From: Larix kaempferi
Taxonomy: Eukaryota > Streptophyta > Pinopsida > Pinales > Pinaceae
DNA: 64,000 nt
Direction: 5' to 3'
Assembly (NCBI GenBank): GCA_027924585.1
Contig: BSBM01000106.1
Location: forward strand, 38,269,501-38,333,500
Shown piece by piece: positions 57,982 through 64,000 of the stretch. The notes under the pieces are model-generated. The model ran no database searches and had not been told where the DNA came from. It saw nothing but the letters and a program-made list of their open reading frames with translations. The position numbers and the translations under genes were made by a program. Position 1 is the stretch's first letter; each line of letters begins with the position of its first letter.

Positions 57982-60256
57982 TGTTGAACTTTGGTTCTCA
58001 TTGATGTCAACTTATTCAATTTGAGTCATTGATGTCAAATGAAGTCAAAGTGGATACAACATTCCTATGACAGATTAAAGAAGTATATGGAAGTCACTTT
58101 GAAGAAGTATATGTGCAAGATGATGAATAACATGGATGCCAGTGTGAATACGTATATCTAGAAGTTTCATCCAGTCTGAAGATGTGTGTCTAAGGATACA
58201 TCATGCATGATTAGTATGAAGAAGCAAATAAGGAAGTAACATCATGCAGATCCAGTTCAAGGAAGAACATAAGCAATGTATCATACCACATGTGGTACCA
58301 GCCCAAAAGTCAAGTCCACCAAGTCATACTCACCCAAGGTAGAAACAAAATAATTGGATGGACAAAGGTACATGTGCACAAGCAACCGAGGAGTTGGTTA
58401 AGCAAAGATACAAGTGTGCAAGCATGTTGAAAGAAGATTCCATAATGCACAAGCATCGCTTGGTCAAAGATCGGGAGTGCGCAAGCTGTAAGAAACAACC
58501 TATGGTCAGGCGGTCCTGAAAGTGTGCAAATCTTTCCAATAAGAAGATTCTTTCACTTAGTAAAGGATGTACAAGTCCCACACATGATGATACAGAAGGA
58601 TCGAAATCCCACCAAGTAGAAGTTTGTTCATGCATAGTTCCACAAAGCATTGATACAACAGTGTGCATTACCCACAAGGGATGGTATGACAAAGGTCAAA
58701 GACACATCAAGTTGAAGAGGAAGGATGTGCACATACCTCAAAGCAATGGTACATCAAGAGCGCAAGAAGTACACCACTAAGGTGTAAGTCCCACCAAGTC
58801 GTGGATCATGAATTCACAATACCCACAAAGGATGACACATCAACAGCACATATGATTACATGTGGCAAAATCACAATCCGTGAAATATGGAAGAAGGGAT
58901 GCCACAACCAACTTGTGGATATACAATCAGTGTAGGACATGTATAAATAGATATGCAAGTTGGAGATTTGAAGTAAGCCCAATGGAGATATTGTAGAGCT
59001 TCATTTGGAAAATATAGATTTATATTTGGGGCATCAAGGGCTCAAGGAAAGAACAACATGATCTAGCAAGGATCCGAGTGCACACATGCAGAGGAATGAT
59101 GCAGTTGATGGTGCGCAGAATGATGTTGTAGATCTGTGACGATTGCGCAAACACTGAGATGAAGAAATACTGAAGTATGTGCAACTGCGTGAATATTGAA
59201 TTATTGAATTATAGACAAACACACAGAAAATCATAGATATTTTAAGTAAGACAAAAGTGCAGAGACATAACCAAAGTATATCAGGTGATACGCAGATGTC
59301 AAGTTGATGCACAACGACTGAAGTGAAGTGTGCGAAGTTGAGAAGTCCATTTGATGCACAACGACATAGAAGCAATAATATTTAGCAAGCACATCATGAT
59401 GAGGATGATCTGGGTCAAGTGCATTGAACTAAAAGGACGAATCATTGATGCACATCATGTCACAGATTGTCTAAAATACCGTGGCACTTAAACAGAATAG
59501 ACACATCAATAAGTGCGCATTTCCATATGTTACTGATGCTTTATCTCAGAGTAGCAAACTATCAATTGAAATCACAGTATTAGTTGGTAAGTGCAGTTGC
59601 GCAGTAGCATATCGACAAAGCATATCTTGGCGCAAATTGCAGAATCAACAAGCACACAATACATGAAGTAAGACATCAACATAAGTGCATAATTGAGAGG
59701 AATGAAAATTCAAGTGATGTATGCAGCACAGTGACAATAATTTGTTTGCATACAAACACATCGCACAACGGAACTAATATCAGAAGATCATAAGTGTGCA
59801 TGGGTTAGAAGTTCTGTAAGTTAGAATTACATATTGAATATTTGGGCGACAGGACAGAGCAAGGAGAAAGGGGGTTGTAGCCTCATTCCAATTGGTGTTG
59901 GAGAAACACAAGGAGTTGAAGCTTCCTTCAGGTTGGTGCCTATAAAACCAGGGGGTTGGTTCCTCCTTCCAGTTGGTGCTGGTAAATACAAGAAGTTGGT
60001 GCTTCCTTGAATGTATTCTTTTTCCACTATAAAATAAGCATTATGTGGTTTTCTCTCGATTGGGTTTCCACATCAAATTTCTTGTGTTATGTGTTCTTTG
60101 TCTTGGTGCATATATGGATGAATGATTTTGTTTTTATTGGATGCATAATTAATCATTAAGATGAAGTTAAGACTAATCTGTTAAAGAAGGTAAAAACTGT
60201 TGATAATTGCGCTAACACTAATTCACCCCCCCTCTCAGTATAAATCAAGTCCAACA
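57982..60256 (+). repeat. 3' LTR of the 9.1-kb element
   Basis: 2275 bp, TGTTGAACTTTGG...TCCAACA. It has about 50 extra bp relative to the 5' LTR around 58200-58250. Confidence 0.9.
58942..58950 (+). promoter_or_regulatory. TATA box, 3' LTR of the 9.1-kb element
   Basis: TATAAATAG, same context as 52022-52030. It could drive readout transcription into 60257 onward. Confidence 0.6.
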
Positions 60257-60261
60257 AAAGC

Positions 60262-61689
60262 AACTTAACATTGTTTTCTTCTTGGTCCAACAATTATGTA
60301 CCATTAGCGATTAGAAAGATAATGCTCAAGTATTCCACAGAAGCATAACTCACACACAATATAGTAATGTTTCACAATCATTAACTCTTAGGGAACATTA
60401 TCCCTCTACAACTTGCCAACTTGCCAAGTCATGTAGGGGATATGTAATGGGCCCTTCTAGGATTGCGTATAGGGTTGTCCAGTATGCACTTTACACACCC
60501 TCAAATATATGCATCAGGACGCACAACACTTGGGACCAATTTCTTTGGTAGCATGCAATCACATAAAAAGATACATTCATAAACATGAAGAATCTTGAAC
60601 TAATATAGGCATTATCATTATTAAATAATATATATGTGTACATTGGCAATGTACTACAACACTAATCTCCTATTCTTGGCCTCTACAACAACTCTTTGAG
60701 CCCTATATTCAACCTCAAACCTCCTCTTGATGGATTTTACTTCCATCGAGTCCTTCCTTCACTTGACTCTTCTTAATTTTCCAACCAACCCAATTGTCTT
60801 TAGGATTATCACATTTATAGGGTATTCCATCAACATACTATTGACTCATTGAAAGCCACTCGTAACGATTTTGTCATCATCACTCCAGATTTTTGTGTGC
60901 ATTCTTTTCCTTCGATACATGCCTTCATGTATCAAACCTTTCCTAACACATCCTTGTTCTTCACGCCTTTGTTTCTACATGCACCCAATGCCTTTGCGAT
61001 AAAATCTTCCAATCCAACCATTCCTTTTCGTGCACATATGTATTGTTCCTCGGCCAACCTCTACCTTTTGGTGGTGCACACTCCTTTATGCCTACGATTG
61101 CACATTGCTTTATTTTTATCATCATGTCTACGTCTTGGCTTATTGTATGCACTGATATGTCAATGCCTTGTCTCTAATTTGGATAATCTTGCATCAAATT
61201 CTCTTTGCGACTAAAAACTTTCAAATTTTTATGTAACTCGTACTAACTGTTCATCATTTTCCTTCACCTTCCTCTTTGCAAAATATTCAATATTCAATAG
61301 TCCTCTAAAATCCAAGCATTGCCGTTGGTGGCTATGTTCTTCCACTTCAATAACTATTACTTATATGTTGTGCAATGCATTTTGAAAACTTTTATATTGA
61401 AGACTTCTTCTATCTCCCTGGTCTCCTTGCGAATTTGGTCGTGCAAATTACTTTTCCATGATATTATTTGCCATGTTATCATGGCATTTTTCTTGGAACT
61501 TGTACACACTGAGTATTAATGATATGATGAATTCTCTTTGGAGCTCCATTGAGTACGCATTCTCTCCAATCTTCCACTTAATTCAACATGGCTCGATATT
61601 CCTGGCATTCAAATTATTATTTGTGAGCTTTGGATATTGTTGTTTCCTATATTGTGCCATAAATTGGCCTCCAATTTAGAATGAATTAT
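60262..61689. other. Unassigned, probably decayed Ty3/gypsy flank
   Basis: No motif. Sits downstream (minus strand) of the gypsy integrase, where a C-terminal tail and LTR would be expected. I could not recognise a chromodomain or an LTR end. Confidence 0.35.
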
Positions 61690-63560
61690 ACCTTCAATCT
61701 GCATCCATACAGTCCTCCTGTGCACGTTCAACTTGTCCTGTCACTATGCATACACCTTTTTTCTTTGTTCTGAACACCTCTACATCATTGTTTATCTACA
61801 CCTCTATATTCAAGCCAAGCAAATCCATAACTCCTCTTGGGCTAATCCATTACATAATTTGAAATGGTGAAAATCCTATTGATAAATTTTCAAAACTATC
61901 ATAAATGAATTATGCATATACCAAACTAAAGCCCATCATTTGACTTGTACCTAGCTAAGCACATCCAAAAAATTCCCAAACTTGTGTTTACCACTTTAGT
62001 TTAGTCATTTTTTCATTTTTTCAGTGATAAATTGAAATATAATGCAACCTCATCCAAATAATCTTCCTTAATGTTTTGTAAAAATGAGTATGGAACCTTG
62101 TGACATGCTCTAATGTGATGGTCTTTGGAAACCCATGCAAGAACACTACCTCTTTGAAAAATAAATCTATGTAATAGGTCACATCATTGGTATTCTTACA
62201 AGGTATGAAGTAGTGCCCCATCTTCTATTACTTGTAAATCACATCAAACAAGGCATCAAGCACACACTCTACATTGCACCATAAAGTACTTTCTCACTTC
62301 AATGCACAAAATTGACCAATGATGCATGATGCTAATTTAACGAACCCTTGTCTTGTCAAATTTTTCCACCTAAGCCTCCACTATGTAACTCCTGTATAAA
62401 ATTCCCACACATTAAACCTTCAAGAAAGCTACTTTGCCTTAAGAAATATCCATCATTCATAAAGTACTCCAACTCCGTGCTTCTATTATGTAATCCTAGA
62501 TACCTGGATCCTTCCCATATATGGACAAAATATTCATCCTACATGTACCATTCCTTAATCCATTCTAAGAAACCAATATCCTTCTTCGTCAATGTAATCA
62601 TAAGTGCTCTCCTACTCAAGTCATCAACAACTCGATTCTCTCCCATATTTATGCTTTCAAACAAATGTGTAACTTTGTAGAAATTCAATACACCTCGTGT
62701 GCTTTTGGCTCAATTTCTTTTGATTTATATATTTGTTTAAATATGATAATCAATATACAAGATAGAATACCTTGGAAATAAGTAATTTCCCCCATGCCTC
62801 AAAGCATGTATTATTGCATATAGCTCCAAGTCACATGTCGAGTACTTCTTTTGGATGTCATTTAACTTCTTGCTGAAATACTCTATTCATCTCCCTTCTT
62901 GACTCAACACTGTTTCCATGGCCACTTTTCTTGCATCACAATATCCTTGAAATACTTTGTTAAAATAAGGAAACACCAACATTGGGGATTCAATAATCTT
63001 CTTATTTATCAACTTAAAAATTTGTTGCACATATGCACTCCATCTAAATCCCTGCACTTTCATATTATTTTTTATTGGTGTGAAAATGTTGTTGAAATGA
63101 ACTAGTAGAAATTGGCATAGCCATTAAACCCCTCATTTTTAGTGGGCCAATGCGTAATTCCCTTGACCTTTTCTAGATCCACGTGTAAGCATTCTGCCCT
63201 TATAATAGATCAAGATACACTAACTCCTTTTGAAATAAATCACACTTTTTCATATTGATGTTTAAGTGTTCTATACTCAAGGATTAACATCATAGCCTTA
63301 GATGTTCTCGATGCTCTTCTTTACATCTACTAAGAATAAGCATGCCATCTACATTAAAAAGTACAAACTTACCAATATATAGTAGCAACACATCCATCAT
63401 CAACCATATGAAATTACTTGACACATTGGTTATCCCAAATGACATAACTAATCATTCTTACAGTCTACTTTTCTTCTTGAATGTAGTGTTTCATTGATCA
63501 ACTTAGTTGACTCTATTTTAATGGCATCCACTTTTGAATTTGATAACAGTGTTTAGTGCA
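61690..63560 (-). pseudogene. Ty3/gypsy pol remnant (RT, RNase H, integrase)
   Basis: Minus strand, in the gypsy order. RT at about 63250-63450 (MSFGITNVSSNFIWLMMDVL, then GKFVLFNVDGMLILSRCKEE). RNase H at about 62760-62940 (VLSQEGR, stop, IEYFSKKLNDIQKKYSTCDL then ELYAIIHALRHGGNYL). Integrase core at 62021-62221 (YYIDLFFKEVVFLHGFPKTI; TLEHVTRFHTHF). Integrase C-terminal part at about 61820-61880 (GFSPFQIMYWISPRGVMDLL). The RT catalytic pair is lost (DD replaced by D-G at about 63344-63352), and many stops interrupt it, so it is an old copy. Confidence 0.85.
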
Positions 63561-64000
63561 GGGTTGTGTCTACACTAGTTTGACTATCTTCCGAATGAAT
63601 GGTGAGTTCCTATGTCAGTAACTTGAAAATATTATTACAAATTTTCAAGAGATCAATATCTATTCATCAATCAAGACAAACACATTTAAGATCTAAAGCC
63701 ATCCAAGAATTAAATTCATACAAGATAAATCAGATTTAAACTCATAGATGGTAGAAACTTGAATCTATTCATAGTAGAATAATGGAGAAATACATCCTTA
63801 CCATGGCATTAGATATGAATCCTTCCTCCATTGACATGAGCTTCCCTTCCTTCACCCTTGCTTTTGAAGAATTTGAGCTCTTTCTCCTCCTTCAGAATCT
63901 TTCCAGCATTCCTTTGCTCTTCCTTTGTGTCTTTACCATGCCCCAAAGCCTTTGTTATATAGCATTGGGAAATGTGCCTTAGGTTTCTCTTTTGAGTGTG
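63561..64000. other. Window end, nothing recognised
   Basis: Upstream (minus strand) of the gypsy RT. No protease or gag motif read. Confidence 0.35.

Larger units (their letters stand above)
51112..60256 (+). mobile_element. 9.1-kb LTR retrotransposon with gag and a large second ORF but no pol
   Basis: 5' LTR 51112-about 53334, 3' LTR 57982-60256. Flanking 5 bp are AAAAC and AAAGC (four of five alike). Primer binding site TGGTATCAGAG at 53338-53348. Polypurine tract aaagggggaga ends 57980, directly before the 3' LTR. The 4.6-kb interior carries a decayed gag (two CCHC knuckles) and a second frame (54933-57626). I find no protease DSG, integrase HHCC/DDE, RT YVDD or RNase H anywhere in it. 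Large LTRs, the PYDKTGIGF-type gag signature and the PPT recall the SIRE/Maximus Copia lineage. It must depend on a partner for RT and integrase. Confidence 0.88.

Noticed and set aside
1-64000. tRNA, rRNA or other structured RNA genes
   Set aside because: I looked for tRNA A/B boxes with matching arms and conserved rRNA words and found none. The tgtggtatcagag-like words are retrotransposon primer binding sites.

Overview
This window looks like nuclear DNA of a seed plant with a very repeat-rich genome. A gymnosperm, possibly a conifer, is my best guess. That is inference from one plant gene stretched by kilobase-scale introns, many nested Copia, Ty3/gypsy, LINE and hAT elements, and almost no other coding sequence. 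No species can be named from the sequence alone.

The one host gene I can support is the 3' third of an L-arabinokinase gene (ARA1 type: glycosyltransferase-like N-terminus fused to a GHMP sugar kinase), on the + strand. Eight exons between 27086 and 43143 encode about the last 331 residues, including the stop codon at 43141-43143. The 5' exons are not visible and probably lie left of the window. Two introns are swollen: 27602-36216 (8.6 kb) holds a broken Copia and two hAT-derived pieces, and 36834-42063 (5.2 kb) holds a young Copia derivative.

Left part (1-27085). 1-5640 has no recognisable gene. 5780-18930 is a four-level nest: a Ty3/gypsy protease remnant (+), a LINE (-) inserted in it, a Copia element (-; TSD AAAAG) inserted in the LINE, and a second Copia element (-; TSD GTCTT) inserted in the LTR of the first. 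20226-22676 is a truncated Copia relic with gag, zinc knuckle, protease and one LTR. 23000-25435 is a hAT-type element (8-bp TSD) containing a second hAT-type element (23925-25182, its own 8-bp TSD).

Middle (27086-45194). This holds the L-arabinokinase exons and the intronic elements. 37131-41458 is a complete-ended 4.3-kb element with only gag and protease between long LTRs (TR-GAG architecture, TSD GTATT). 34756-36075 and 44592-45186 are two more hAT-type elements with self-repetitive ends.

Right part (45195-64000). 47853-49758 is a solo LTR (-). 51112-60256 is a 9.1-kb LTR retrotransposon with about 2.2-kb LTRs. Its interior carries a gag-like ORF with two zinc knuckles, then a second long reading frame of about 2.6 kb (an unnamed globular region followed by coiled coil), and no protease, integrase, reverse transcriptase or RNase H. 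That second frame has about 17 stops but no frameshift, and nearly all its stops fit C-to-T changes. It is the best candidate for something undescribed. 61690-63560 is a decayed Ty3/gypsy pol (-).

TSDs, LTR boundaries and exon borders were read by eye. No alignment or database search was run.
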